NCBI GenBank assembly: GCA_964351655.1
Contig: CAYGPD010000012.1
Location: forward strand, 9,399 to 73,398
DNA: 64,000 bases
DNA from: Hirschia sp964351655
GTDB lineage: Bacteria > Pseudomonadota > Alphaproteobacteria > Caulobacterales > Hyphomonadaceae
Direction of reading: 5' to 3'
Shown here: positions 42,709 to 51,721 of the stretch, piece by piece
Position numbering within the stretch: position 1 is the first letter of the stretch
How the letters are laid out: each line of letters opens with the position of its first letter
The notes under the pieces: generated by a model
Database searches by the model: none
What the model was told of the DNA's origin: nothing
The model's input: the letters and a program-made list of their open reading frames with translations, nothing else
Translations under genes and position numbers: made by a program

Positions 42709-44283
42709 TTAAAATCCGCCACCGGTTTTGAAACCACCACCCTTACGGCCGATACCACCAGAGCTGCCTCCCGATGAAGGGAATTTTATTCCAGATGACG
42801 AACGCTTGCTCGGGAAACGACGTGTGGTTGGTCGTCCTCCAAAAGGAGATGGGGGGCGGCTTCTTCCACCCATTCCTGTACTTTGACGGGCAGCTTCCTT
42901 AGCGATTTCAATTGCAATGTCACCGAAAATAGTAGGAAGCCCCAAGGTTGAGGAGCGGTTGCGGCCGCCAAAATCAGGGTCTACACGCGGGTGTTGACGA
43001 ATAATAGCTTTGTTTAACAGTCTTCTGGCACCGTTTACATCTGTGTGGCCGCGTAGCAGAGATGTAATTACAGTTTCTATGCTTGATGATTTAAAGCTGG
43101 CATATGGGCTGTCAAATTTTGCTCTCTTAAATTCTCGTCTTAGGTTTTCGAGTAAAGAGAGATCAGCTCGGCGTTCGGCAGGTGCGTCAGCTAGATCATC
43201 AGAGGTGACTTCGAATTCCAATTCTTCAGTGCGCAGCTTTACGAGCCTATCTACAAGGCGGTCATCTTCTGGTGTTATCGTCTCTGCGACCAAAATACGA
43301 AGGTCAGGAAAGCTTGCACGCATTAAGGCTTTTTCTAGTACACGCTTTGCTTCTAGAGCAGGGCCAGCATCGGCATTTACTGCAGCGTCGTGTGAGTGAG
43401 CTAAGGCTTGATGGCGTGCTTCAGCTGCTTCTATTTGAGCGTCAAGGTTTTCGACTTCGGCACGTAGGTCATCTGCTGTTTTCTTGAGTGCATCAGCACC
43501 GCCAGCACGTAGAGCATCTGCTTCGGCGACTTCCAAAATTTTGCGCGCAGTAGCGAGCTTCTCATCTGTTTGATTGGCGTGTTCAGCAAGACGAACAGGG
43601 AGTTCGGTTAAGCGCCCATAATTGAGATAGGCTTGGTCGTATTTACAAATTTTCGCGACCCAATTGTCGAGAAAGCGAATAAAGCTAGGTGCTTTATACT
43701 CAGGTGTGCGAAATTTTCGTTTCCAAAGATAAGAGAAAAGCTGGTCGTTTTCGTAAGGTTTGCCTTTGGTGTTTTGGTCTTCTTGTGCGAGTGTTAATTT
43801 GGAATGGGCGCGCTCAGAGATAGCGGCTGCATCTTCCATTGCTTCTGCAAGTAATTGATAATCTTCATCTTCCGATAGGCTTGCTTCAATTTTTGCGACA
43901 CGCTTTTCAAAGAGCTCAACGGCAGAATCTAATCGCGAAGCAACTTCCTCGCGACTAATTTCTAGTCGTTTTATATCTTCGGATGCTGCATTTAATTTAG
44001 CTTGTTCATCCGCGATGAATGAGTCGTGAGATGAAAGAAGGATGTGGGCGCGCTTTTCGGAGTTGAGCAGTGTAAGTTCGTCAGAATCTTTATCTTCTGA
44101 GAGCGTTTCTAGACGCATCTCCGCAAGCGATTGGTATGTAGATACTTGTTCTTTGCGTATTTCTGCAATTCGGGCACGCGCATCATCGGCAGCTTCAACA
44201 GCGTGAGCGAGCTGTTTGCGAGCTTTGACTATACTCTCATCAAGTTGTTCTAAGGCTTCTCGTCCGCTTATGGGCCTAGCCAT
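42709..44283 (-). CDS. Coiled-coil protein with Gly/Arg/Ser-rich C-terminal tail
   Basis: 524 aa, no signal peptide or membrane span. Residues about 10-165 and 230-300 are heptad-rich coiled coil. Between them is a conserved-looking globular stretch (NDQLFSYLWKRKFRTPEYKA, RFLDNWVAKICKYDQAYLNY). The last 60 residues are low complexity, rich in Gly, Ser, Arg and Lys, ending GRKGGGFKTGGGF. Third gene of a three-gene operon, six bases downstream of the membrane protein gene. Function unknown; a scaffold or filament-like role is only a guess. Confidence 0.7.
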   Translation of the reverse strand: MARPISGREALEQLDESIVKARKQLAHAVEAADDARARIAEIRKEQVSTYQSLAEMRLETLSEDKDSDELTLLNSEKRAHILLSSHDSFIADEQAKLNAASEDIKRLEISREEVASRLDSAVELFEKRVAKIEASLSEDEDYQLLAEAMEDAAAISERAHSKLTLAQEDQNTKGKPYENDQLFSYLWKRKFRTPEYKAPSFIRFLDNWVAKICKYDQAYLNYGRLTELPVRLAEHANQTDEKLATARKILEVAEADALRAGGADALKKTADDLRAEVENLDAQIEAAEARHQALAHSHDAAVNADAGPALEAKRVLEKALMRASFPDLRILVAETITPEDDRLVDRLVKLRTEELEFEVTSDDLADAPAERRADLSLLENLRREFKRAKFDSPYASFKSSSIETVITSLLRGHTDVNGARRLLNKAIIRQHPRVDPDFGGRNRSSTLGLPTIFGDIAIEIAKEAARQSTGMGGRSRPPSPFGGRPTTRRFPSKRSSSGIKFPSSGGSSGGIGRKGGGFKTGGGF

Positions 44284-44289
44284 GTCTCA

Positions 44290-45279
44290 TCACCAATCGA
44301 ATATTGCACCATCGAGCGTGTCGATAGTGTAGTCTGGGGTTAGCGCACCCTTTGTTTTTGTTCCAATTTCTGAAAATTGGATAATAGAATCGTCTTTTTT
44401 ATCAGCTGATACTTTATCAAAAACTGCCTTAGGAACACGTACGCCCCAAATAGCCACGCGGTTGGCTGTTTGGGTTTCAATGCTTGATATTGGCACTGTC
44501 AAAGCGCGCCCTGCGCCGTCTATTGCTTCTACAATTAGGTAGTAATTCGGGCGCTGTGGTGCGTCGTCTGGAATACGAAACAGGCCGGAATACTCACCTG
44601 GGCGAGAGACAATTCTAACGGTGTATTCTGCCTCAATATCAGATTTTAAGGTAGCGAGTGCTGTTAGAGCGGCCTTTGCTGCACTACGGTCCCCATCAGC
44701 TATAGCTGTGATACCGTCCTGATAGTAAGTTTCTGCTTGTATGCTTGCTTTGTCCTGTGTCGCTGTTTGCTGAATGCTGTTGCGCAGCTTGGTAAGTTCT
44801 TCAGGTAAAGTTTGTGTCAGCTCAATTTGCTGTTCTTGAAGTTTCTGCTTTTGAGGAACAGACACACCAAAATGCCAAATACCGGACGCAGCTAAAATTG
44901 CGAGCAAGCCATTACGAACAGGCTTTAGCCATTTGTCGCGTTTTACATAAATTGTTGCGAGGTTGGTTTTCCATGTCTTTTTGGGTGGGGTATAAACAAA
45001 ACGATTTTCTTCGAGCGCTTTGACGCCGTCGCGTAAATTTTCCTCTGAAACCTCTATGCCTTGAGCTGTATATATTTCTTTTAGACGTTGAATAAGTTCT
45101 TGCTCGCGCGCATCAGCATCCAATTCCCGTAGGACGAGTTGTTCGCGGTGACGCAAAGTGTCGACGATGTCCATCGCAATGAGAACATCGTCTAGCTTTT
45201 GAGTGCTTTGAGGAGCATCGGTCGTTTTTGGTAATTTTGCCAAAAGTGGGTCCGGCTCAGTATTCAAGTCTTCTGTCAT
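44290..45279 (-). CDS. Single-pass membrane protein, DUF6384-like
   Basis: 329 aa. An N-terminal cytoplasmic helical segment includes KLDDVLIAMDIVDTLRHRE, the part I associate with DUF6384 (from memory). One membrane span lies at about 121-140, then a coiled coil, then a beta-rich C-terminal domain (YTVRIVSRPGEYSG, RPNYYLIVEAID, VAIWGVRVPKAVF) that would be periplasmic. Middle gene of the operon; the gaps to its neighbours are 16 and 6 bases. The domain order suggests a sensor or tether linking the envelope to the two cytoplasmic partners. Confidence 0.72.
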   Translation of the reverse strand: MTEDLNTEPDPLLAKLPKTTDAPQSTQKLDDVLIAMDIVDTLRHREQLVLRELDADAREQELIQRLKEIYTAQGIEVSEENLRDGVKALEENRFVYTPPKKTWKTNLATIYVKRDKWLKPVRNGLLAILAASGIWHFGVSVPQKQKLQEQQIELTQTLPEELTKLRNSIQQTATQDKASIQAETYYQDGITAIADGDRSAAKAALTALATLKSDIEAEYTVRIVSRPGEYSGLFRIPDDAPQRPNYYLIVEAIDGAGRALTVPISSIETQTANRVAIWGVRVPKAVFDKVSADKKDDSIIQFSEIGTKTKGALTPDYTIDTLDGAIFDW

Positions 45280-45295
45280 TTATTCAGTTTGCGTT

Positions 45296-46498
45296 CTACG
45301 CTGTAGGAAGGAGGGCGCTGGAAGCACCTTCTTGAACGAGGCGTGTAAGGCGGCGTTTGCCTTCTTCTACGCTTTCGCGAATTTCTTCTGAATTTTCAGT
45401 TGCGAGGGTACGCATTTCTTTGATGATTTCTTGGCTGCGCTCTTGGTATTTCACAACAGAGTCAACGAGCATTTTGACAGATGCAGCTGAAACTGTAGGT
45501 CCGTAACCGGCCTTGAGGGCAGCTTCTTGAACTTTTCCACCAATGTCAGCGAGTGTCTCAAGAGACTCATTGACGCCTTTTTTCATGGCTTCAAGTGTTT
45601 GTGTGCTTTCGTGCAATCCGTGAAGGCCGGTGAAAGAGGCTGTGAGGGCTGTCAGCACAACTTCATTCGTTGAGAAGAAAGATACAGATTGTGCGTAGAT
45701 ACGTTCTTTTGCAGATGTTGTTTGAACCAAGCGCGCCATAATCACTTCGGAAGTATTGTAACCGATTGTGATATTGTCTGAGAGGTCTTTTGCTATTTGA
45801 TATCGCTTTTCTTCAGCTTGAAGTTTGCGAAGTTTTTCGTCACGGACAAGTTCAAGATTGGCGCGGCGTGCTGCATCGTGACCAACATAGTCCACAACAT
45901 CTTGAAGAGATGCGGCAACTGTTTCTTTAGCTGTGTCTAGTTTGGCTTCAGCAGTTTGTAGAACTTGCAGAGCAAGGACTTCTGATTGCTTCAACGCTCC
46001 GCGAAAGTCCAAATATGCTTCGAGGATCTGCTTTTCTTTGTCGATCTGGTTGGCTGATTCCGCTTGCACTTCGAGGTAGAGTTCTTTGATCTTGCCAAAA
46101 CGAGATGCAACATCGCCACGTGTCATTTTCATCCAAGCATTGGAGACGCGCTCCATGGTTGAAATTTTACCATCGGAATATTGATCAACAAGGGATTTAG
46201 AATCGTCCCGAATAGAGTTGAATGCTGTTGTGATTCCTTCATAGCGCTCCCCGACAGTCACGCCAGAGATGTGCTCGCGTACTATGTCGTTGAATGTAGA
46301 CATTTGATCCAGAGTGCGCGCAATCGCAGCAGTTTTGTCTGGGTCGAGGTCTGAAATTTGGTTTAGTAGCGCAACAATGGGTGCCATTTCGTTTTGTTTG
46401 TCTGGCATAATTCCAAGATTGCGAAGGCCGCCAACGGCTTTATCTAAGTATTGAAGCGCTGTTGGGCTTTGGGTAGCCAGTGATGTTGGAGTGTTCAT
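45296..46498 (-). CDS. TelA-like (toxic-anion-resistance-like) helical protein
   Basis: 400 aa, entirely helical with no signal peptide. The C-terminal half resembles the TelA/KlaA helical core: SFFSTNEVVLTALTASFTGL, ESTQTLEAMKKGVNESLETL and KYQERSQEIIKEMRTLATEN. TelA proteins are linked to tellurite or membrane-stress tolerance and usually sit beside a membrane partner (XpaC in Firmicutes). The resemblance is architectural and not confirmed. First gene of the three-gene operon; about 240 bases of promoter region precede it. Confidence 0.65.
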   Translation of the reverse strand: MNTPTSLATQSPTALQYLDKAVGGLRNLGIMPDKQNEMAPIVALLNQISDLDPDKTAAIARTLDQMSTFNDIVREHISGVTVGERYEGITTAFNSIRDDSKSLVDQYSDGKISTMERVSNAWMKMTRGDVASRFGKIKELYLEVQAESANQIDKEKQILEAYLDFRGALKQSEVLALQVLQTAEAKLDTAKETVAASLQDVVDYVGHDAARRANLELVRDEKLRKLQAEEKRYQIAKDLSDNITIGYNTSEVIMARLVQTTSAKERIYAQSVSFFSTNEVVLTALTASFTGLHGLHESTQTLEAMKKGVNESLETLADIGGKVQEAALKAGYGPTVSAASVKMLVDSVVKYQERSQEIIKEMRTLATENSEEIRESVEEGKRRLTRLVQEGASSALLPTA

Positions 46499-46738
46499 GG
46501 AAAATATCCCTTCTAATCATGCTGGTTTAGACCGCAAGAGCCCTACGGAATCGAAAAAACGCAAAATTTGACGATCAGGCACTCTTACAACAAGTTACAG
46601 TATGCAAATAGTCTATTCACCTGATGCGCGACATTCTTTTGTGCATATATCTTTCTAACCGTTTTTTAATGGTAGCGTGTGTCATTTTGAAGGTGATTTG
46701 TCTGAAAAACCTAAGATTTTTGGTTAAGGCAATTCAGC

Positions 46739-47416
46739 CTAGGCCTCTTCAATCAGGTGAGGACCATTATTTCTGACATTTCCAACATCAGGGCCGATTG
46801 GCCAAGCGTGCATTCCGGCAGCGGGAAAAGGACGCATAAGACGGTGAACGTCGTTATAGTGCGCCTGCATCCAATGTTCGTAGTCTTCAGGGTGGATGAT
46901 GACCGGCATACGTGTGTGCAGTCCGGCCATGACATCATTGGGCGCGGTTGTGAGGATTGAGAATGTATCAATTTCTGAGCCATCAATCATTGCGCGACTC
47001 CACAAACCAGCACAGCAAAACCAGCGGCGATTGCGTAGAGAAATTGCAAAGGGTGTTTTCGATCCCTTGCTGCCAGACCATTCATAGAAGCCACTCATGG
47101 GCACCAAACAGCGGTGATGGCGAAATGGTCCTTGAAAGGTTTTGCTCTCATTTACACCTTCGCTGCGTGCATTGAAGGTTGAAAATTTTTTTTCAGAGAG
47201 CGGCTTCTTCCACCAAGATGGAACGAGTGACCACAAAGCCGGCATCATCTCATATCCGGGTTGGTGGTGTTCGCGAGGCCGAATGATAGGGGCAATCGAC
47301 ATGGGTGCAATATTATAATTGGCCGCGGGTGGTGATACGCCATCCGGCTCAATCAGATTGAGATACCCATGATATTCTGACCACGGTATGTCATGTATGT
47401 AAAATCGTCCGCACAT
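46739..47416 (-). CDS. SOS-response-associated peptidase (SRAP/HMCES/YedK type)
   Basis: 225 aa. The catalytic Cys2 is exposed at the N-terminus after Met removal (MCGRFYIH). Other active-site residues are Asn82 in FNARSEGV, Glu112 in GFYEWSG and His167 in GLHTRMPVI. The enzyme forms a stable thiazolidine crosslink with abasic sites in single-stranded DNA, protecting them from cleavage. It is monocistronic; no LexA box was recognised upstream. Confidence 0.95.
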   Translation of the reverse strand: MCGRFYIHDIPWSEYHGYLNLIEPDGVSPPAANYNIAPMSIAPIIRPREHHQPGYEMMPALWSLVPSWWKKPLSEKKFSTFNARSEGVNESKTFQGPFRHHRCLVPMSGFYEWSGSKGSKTPFAISLRNRRWFCCAGLWSRAMIDGSEIDTFSILTTAPNDVMAGLHTRMPVIIHPEDYEHWMQAHYNDVHRLMRPFPAAGMHAWPIGPDVGNVRNNGPHLIEEA

Positions 47417-47545
47417 GACATTTGGATACGCTGATTGCTGATTTTACGCTAGGGCGAATAAGACGATCAATTAGTTGATTAAATCAATCATTGATAAATT
47501 CATCTATATCAAGTAAAGGGGGGAGACTAGAGTAGGAAGAGGTTT

Positions 47546-47989
47546 ATGGATCAGCAGTTTACCAATCAAATTTTACCGTGGATCGGGCGGATTGAGCGGC
47601 ACTTTTCCATTTTGATGCGAGATGCGTTAGCACCGATTGGAGTCACTTATGCTGAATTTCGGCTTGTGGGCTTGTTGTTTGAAGAAGCAGAGGGCGTGCC
47701 GCAAAAGTTTCTAGCGGCGCGGCTTGGCTTGGATGCATCGGGCATCTCTGTCACGCTCAAAGCACTTGAGAAAAAAGGCATTATTGTGCGTGAGCGCGAT
47801 AAGGACGATGCGCGCATTTTAAGGGTGAAATGCACTCCCAAAGCTTATGAAATGAAACAGGTGATTGAGGCGTTTCATGCGCAAGAATTAGTCGCTGTTG
47901 AGGGGCTGTCGTCAGATGACGTTGAAGCGCTGGTAAGTTTATTGAAGCGTGTATCGGGAAATTTAGGACGTAAAACGGGGGTAGAATAA
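47546..47989 (+). CDS. MarR family transcriptional regulator
   Basis: 147 aa winged helix. RIERHFSILMRDALAPIGVTYAEFR forms the dimer and first helix, AARLGLDASGISVTLKALEKK is the recognition segment, and the wing is IVRERDKDDARILRV. MarR proteins repress small regulons in response to phenolic or oxidative signals. It shares a one-base overlap (TAATG) with nnrU-like gene, so it probably autoregulates that pair. Confidence 0.92.
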   Translation: MDQQFTNQILPWIGRIERHFSILMRDALAPIGVTYAEFRLVGLLFEEAEGVPQKFLAARLGLDASGISVTLKALEKKGIIVRERDKDDARILRVKCTPKAYEMKQVIEAFHAQELVAVEGLSSDDVEALVSLLKRVSGNLGRKTGVE

Positions 47990-48570
47990 TGTATAGTTTG
48001 ATAACTGGGTTAGCTTTGTTCCTTGGATTGCATGTGTTTGCATCTTTTAGGTCTCGTGCTGAAGGCAATATCTCTGAAAAATTCGGTGTAAAATACAAAA
48101 CTATATTTGCTCTGCTTTCGTTAATTGGGCTTGGGTTGATCATATACGGGTACGGTTTGGCGCGCGTGGATGAAAATTGGAATTCGCCTGTATGGGTCGC
48201 GCCTGAGTGGACGCGTCATATCATTATCGCAGTGATGCCATTTTCATTTATTTTGCTTGTCGCGGCGGAAGCACCAGCGGGATATATAAAGAAATACTCC
48301 AAACACCCCATGCTGAACGGTGTTAAATTATGGGCAAGTGTACACCTGATTTATAATGGAGATTGGCCCTCGATTCTCTTATTTGCTGGTTTTTTGATTA
48401 TGGCGAGTATTTCGCGGACAATGGCTAAATTGCGCGGAAATGAAGGTATGCGTCGTGCGCAAGTTAGCGTGAAGGGGGATGTGATTGCAGTTAGTGTTGG
48501 TCTTTTACTTTATATAGCGACGGTATTTATACTGCATGACATGTTGATTGGTAGGCCGGTATTGATCTAA
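47989..48570 (+). CDS. NnrU family membrane protein
   Basis: 193 aa, 5-6 membrane spans. The NnrU pattern is seen: LFLGLHVFASFRSRAEGNISEKFG near the N-terminus, WTRHIIIAVMPFSF, and KHPMLNGVKLWASVHLIYNGD. NnrU was named for a role in nitric-oxide/nitrite metabolism, but most members lie away from denitrification genes and resemble isoprenylcysteine-methyltransferase-like membrane folds. Here it is translationally coupled to a MarR regulator. Confidence 0.88.
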   Translation: MYSLITGLALFLGLHVFASFRSRAEGNISEKFGVKYKTIFALLSLIGLGLIIYGYGLARVDENWNSPVWVAPEWTRHIIIAVMPFSFILLVAAEAPAGYIKKYSKHPMLNGVKLWASVHLIYNGDWPSILLFAGFLIMASISRTMAKLRGNEGMRRAQVSVKGDVIAVSVGLLLYIATVFILHDMLIGRPVLI

Positions 48571-48618
48571 GTCTTTATCTTAAAAGAAAAGTCGCCTAAT
48601 TTTCGCGACAAAAGAATG

Positions 48619-48651
48619 TGAGCGTGCAATTTCTTGTGTGCGCTCATTTTT
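48619..48651 (+). terminator. Possible terminator before panB
   Basis: TGAGCG (48619-48624) pairs with CGCTCA (48641-48646), then a T5 tract. The stem is short and the loop is 16 bases. Confidence 0.45.
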
Positions 48652-48669
48652 GTGTTGGAGCATTTGTCT

Positions 48670-49536
48670 ATGTCTGCCCAAAATCAAATTCGTCGCAAGA
48701 CTGTCCGCGATATTGCACAGGCCAAAGGAGGCACCCCGATTGTGTGTCTTACCGCATATGATGCACCCATGGCGAAAATGATGGACCCATTCTGCGATCT
48801 TATTCTTGTGGGTGATAGCGTTGGCATGGTGGTGCACGGCCTTGATTCGACTGTCGGTGTATCCATGGAGATGATGATTTTGCATGGACAAGCTGTGATG
48901 CGCGGCGCATCTCAGGCAATGGTTGTTGTCGATATGCCCTTTGGGTCGTATGAAACAAACCCTGATGTGGCTTTTTTGAATGCTGCGCGCATCATGAAAG
49001 AAACTGGATGTCAGGCGATTAAAATTGAGAGCGGTGAATATGCTGCAGGTGCTGTAGCGCACATGGTTGAGCGCGGTATCCCTGTCATGGCGCATGTGGG
49101 GCTGCGGCCTCAAGCTGTGAATGTCGATGGAGGCTTTCGCGCGAAAGGACGTTCGGATATAGAGCGTAAACGTGTGATGGCCGAGGCGAAGGCTGCAGAT
49201 GAAGCTGGATGTTTTGCTATGGTTGTTGAAGGCGTTGCAGAGGATTTGGCAGAAGAAATTACAAAATCTGTATCCTGTCCAACCATTGGGATTGGTGCAT
49301 CAGTGTCATGTGACGGTCAAGTTTTGGTGACGCACGATATGATAGGCATGTTTGACTGGACACCAAAGTTTGTACGTCGTTATGGAGATGTACGTGGAGA
49401 GATAGGGCGTGCGGTTGAAGGGTTTGCCGCAGACGTGCGTGCGAGACGTTTTCCGGGGGATGAAGAGATATATACTATGTCTTCAAATGGAAAAACCAAG
49501 CAATCGCGCATTGCAGTGAAAAAGCGGGGCGGCTAG
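48670..49536 (+). CDS. panB: 3-methyl-2-oxobutanoate hydroxymethyltransferase
   Basis: 288 aa from the ATG at 48670, which has TTGGAG nine bases upstream; the open frame runs back to 48634. The PanB TIM barrel shows CLTAYDAPMAKMM, LVGDSVGMVVHG (Mg-binding Asp), VVVDMPFGSY, AIKIESGE, VMAHVGLRPQ and the late PTIGIGASVSCDGQVLV. It transfers a hydroxymethyl group from 5,10-methylene-THF to ketoisovalerate in pantothenate and CoA synthesis. panC is not adjacent. Confidence 0.96.
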   Translation: MSAQNQIRRKTVRDIAQAKGGTPIVCLTAYDAPMAKMMDPFCDLILVGDSVGMVVHGLDSTVGVSMEMMILHGQAVMRGASQAMVVVDMPFGSYETNPDVAFLNAARIMKETGCQAIKIESGEYAAGAVAHMVERGIPVMAHVGLRPQAVNVDGGFRAKGRSDIERKRVMAEAKAADEAGCFAMVVEGVAEDLAEEITKSVSCPTIGIGASVSCDGQVLVTHDMIGMFDWTPKFVRRYGDVRGEIGRAVEGFAADVRARRFPGDEEIYTMSSNGKTKQSRIAVKKRGG

Positions 49537-49604
49537 TGTCCCCACCTGAAAAGGTGATTTGCCTAGCTGGTTGATCAGTTGATTGAATTGAGGAAGGTCG
49601 ACGC

Positions 49605-50363
49605 GTGAGCGACATTTTTGACGAAGTAGAAGAGAACGTTAAGGCCGATAAACTGAATCAGTTTTGGAAAATGGCTTGGCCATTTGTGCTTGGTGGTTCG
49701 ATCGCCATTGTTGGAATGGTAGGCGCAAAATCATATTTTGATGATGCGGCCATTGCAAAGATGGAATCAAATGGGCGCGCATTTGAGTCCGGTCTTAAAT
49801 CACTTGAAATTCAAGATATAACTGGCGCACGTGAGCATTTTGGTAAAGTTCTTGATACTAAGAGCGGTTTTGCTGATCTCTCAGCACAATATTTAGCACA
49901 AGCAGAACTTCAGTTAGCTGGTGATACCGAAGCTGCTGCGAAGGCGCTGGAAGTTTCCGGACAGGGGGAAGGCTCTCTCGCAAAATTAGCCAAATTGAAA
50001 GCAGCATATTTTCTTGCAGATACTAGGTCTCTTGCTGATGTTGAAGCGGCCCTTGGTGATCTTTTAGATGATGATGGAGGGTTTGGCGCACTTGCGCATG
50101 AGCTCGTTGCTGCGAAAGCGTTTGAAGATGGTGATACTGACCGCGCGCGATCAGAGTATCAAGCGCTGATATTGCGTCTGAATGCACCAGAAGGTGTTCG
50201 TAGTCGTGCCAATGATGCGCTCGCGATTTTACCAGCTCCTGCAAAAGTTGACGTGGAAACAGAGGGTTCTGATGCAGCGGCTGAAAGCGAGGCTTCTGAG
50301 CCGGAGACCGTTCCTGAAGACGCCAAAGAAGAAATTTCGGGTAATCAAGAGGACCCAGCATGA
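49605..50363 (+). CDS. YfgM-like inner-membrane TPR protein
   Basis: 252 aa from a GTG with AGGAAGG upstream. A short cytoplasmic N-terminus (DEVEENVKADKLNQFWK), one membrane span (about 22-42), then TPR-like helices in the periplasm and an acidic Glu/Ala/Ser tail. YfgM-type proteins act as ancillary chaperone-trafficking factors at the translocon. It overlaps bamB by 4 bases, the typical yfgM-bamB-der order. Confidence 0.88.
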   Translation: MSDIFDEVEENVKADKLNQFWKMAWPFVLGGSIAIVGMVGAKSYFDDAAIAKMESNGRAFESGLKSLEIQDITGAREHFGKVLDTKSGFADLSAQYLAQAELQLAGDTEAAAKALEVSGQGEGSLAKLAKLKAAYFLADTRSLADVEAALGDLLDDDGGFGALAHELVAAKAFEDGDTDRARSEYQALILRLNAPEGVRSRANDALAILPAPAKVDVETEGSDAAAESEASEPETVPEDAKEEISGNQEDPA

Positions 50364-51682
50364 GAAATCTATACAAGATCGCGATAGGTGCTGTTGTGTC
50401 ACTTGCACTTGGTGCCTGTACTTCAGCAGACAAAAAAGAAGCTGAAGCGGCCGATCGTGCGCAGCGTGTGCCCTTGATAGCGAGCGATGCGGATCTTTCT
50501 GCAGATGTCGATTATGCGACAATGTCTGTCTATCTGCCGACTGCAACAAATGAGGGTGTGTGGCCTCAATCTGGAGGCAATTCGCTAAAGAATGCTGGCA
50601 ATCGAGTCGGTGGTGTCGATTTTAAAGTCGAATGGAAAAAGAGCGTTGCGAGTGGTTCGTCTCGCAAGCTTCGTTTGATTGCAACGCCAGTGGCGACAGC
50701 AGATGCTCTTTATATTCTCGATAGTGAACAAACTGTTCGTGCGGTGACTCTTAAGGGAAGTTCTATTTGGAAAGTTAAACTGGAGCCGCCGCGTAAGCGC
50801 GACCAAATCGCAATTGGTGGTGGTCTTGCAGTTGCGGGTGACAAAATCATTGTGACGTCTGGTTTTGGTTATATTGTTGCGCTCGATATTAGTTCTGGAA
50901 GACAGTTGTGGAAGCGTGAAACGCAAGCGCCAATCACAGGTTCTCCGACAATCCACAACGGATTTGCTTATATTACGTCTTCAAATAATGAGATTTATGT
51001 TCTCAATTTGAAAGATGGAAGTATCGCGTGGTCTGACCAAGCGATCGCTGAAAGTGCGCGTGTTCTGTCTTCACCAAGTCCAGCAATTGAAGGTGATTTA
51101 TTAGCCGTTCCTTTTTCTTCTGGTGAAGTGATAGCTTATGTGCCGGGTAATGGTCGTCGTTTATGGACTGACAGCTTGACGCGAAGTGGACGCTTTACGC
51201 CTATCTCTGCGATCAATGATATTGCGGGTAATCCGGTGATTGATTCTGGTGCGGTATATGCTGCAAGCCAATCTGGTGTGCTTGTATCTATTGATGCTGT
51301 TAGCGGAATACGGCTATGGGAAAAGCCATTTGGCTCAATCAATTCACCAGCGCTTTCAGGGCAATTTATATTTGCTGTGAGCACAGATGGGCAGGTTGCG
51401 TGCTTTGATAAAAGCACCGGGGGTGTTGTATGGGTAAAGCAGCTTCGTCAGTACAAAAAAGAGAAAAAACGTAAGCACAGAATAGTCTGGTCAGGTCCAG
51501 TTGTAGCGTCTGATCGAGTTGTTTTAGCGTCTTCTACAGGGCATGTAATTGCTCTGGACCCGCAAAATGGTGATGTGCTAAAAGAATTGAAAGTTGGTGA
51601 CCCTGTTTACATTAAACCAATTGTAGCTCATGAGCGTATCTACCTTCTTACGGATAATGGTGATCTTGTCGCGATCCAATAG
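50360..51682 (+). CDS. bamB: Outer-membrane assembly lipoprotein BamB-like
   Basis: 440 aa. A lipoprotein signal (VSLALGAC, Cys20) precedes an eight-bladed PQQ-type beta-propeller; the repeats are easily seen (GYIVALDISSGRQLWKRET, IYVLNLKDGSIAWSD, VLVSIDAVSGIRLWE, VACFDKSTGGVVWV, VIALDPQNGD). BamB bridges BamA and substrates during beta-barrel insertion into the outer membrane. It is translationally coupled to the YfgM-like gene, and der follows after 39 bases. Confidence 0.92.
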   Translation: MRNLYKIAIGAVVSLALGACTSADKKEAEAADRAQRVPLIASDADLSADVDYATMSVYLPTATNEGVWPQSGGNSLKNAGNRVGGVDFKVEWKKSVASGSSRKLRLIATPVATADALYILDSEQTVRAVTLKGSSIWKVKLEPPRKRDQIAIGGGLAVAGDKIIVTSGFGYIVALDISSGRQLWKRETQAPITGSPTIHNGFAYITSSNNEIYVLNLKDGSIAWSDQAIAESARVLSSPSPAIEGDLLAVPFSSGEVIAYVPGNGRRLWTDSLTRSGRFTPISAINDIAGNPVIDSGAVYAASQSGVLVSIDAVSGIRLWEKPFGSINSPALSGQFIFAVSTDGQVACFDKSTGGVVWVKQLRQYKKEKKRKHRIVWSGPVVASDRVVLASSTGHVIALDPQNGDVLKELKVGDPVYIKPIVAHERIYLLTDNGDLVAIQ

Positions 51683-51721
51683 TTTGAAGGTCTACAGCTT
51701 TTAAAAACGAAGGACAGAATC

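Noticed and set aside
42786..42971. Low-complexity stretch that might be a nucleotide repeat array
   Set aside because: It is explained by the Gly/Ser/Arg-rich protein tail, not by tandem DNA repeats.
48580..49113. 177-residue minus-strand frame opposite panB
   Set aside because: His/Arg-rich shadow of panB with no plausible start region.
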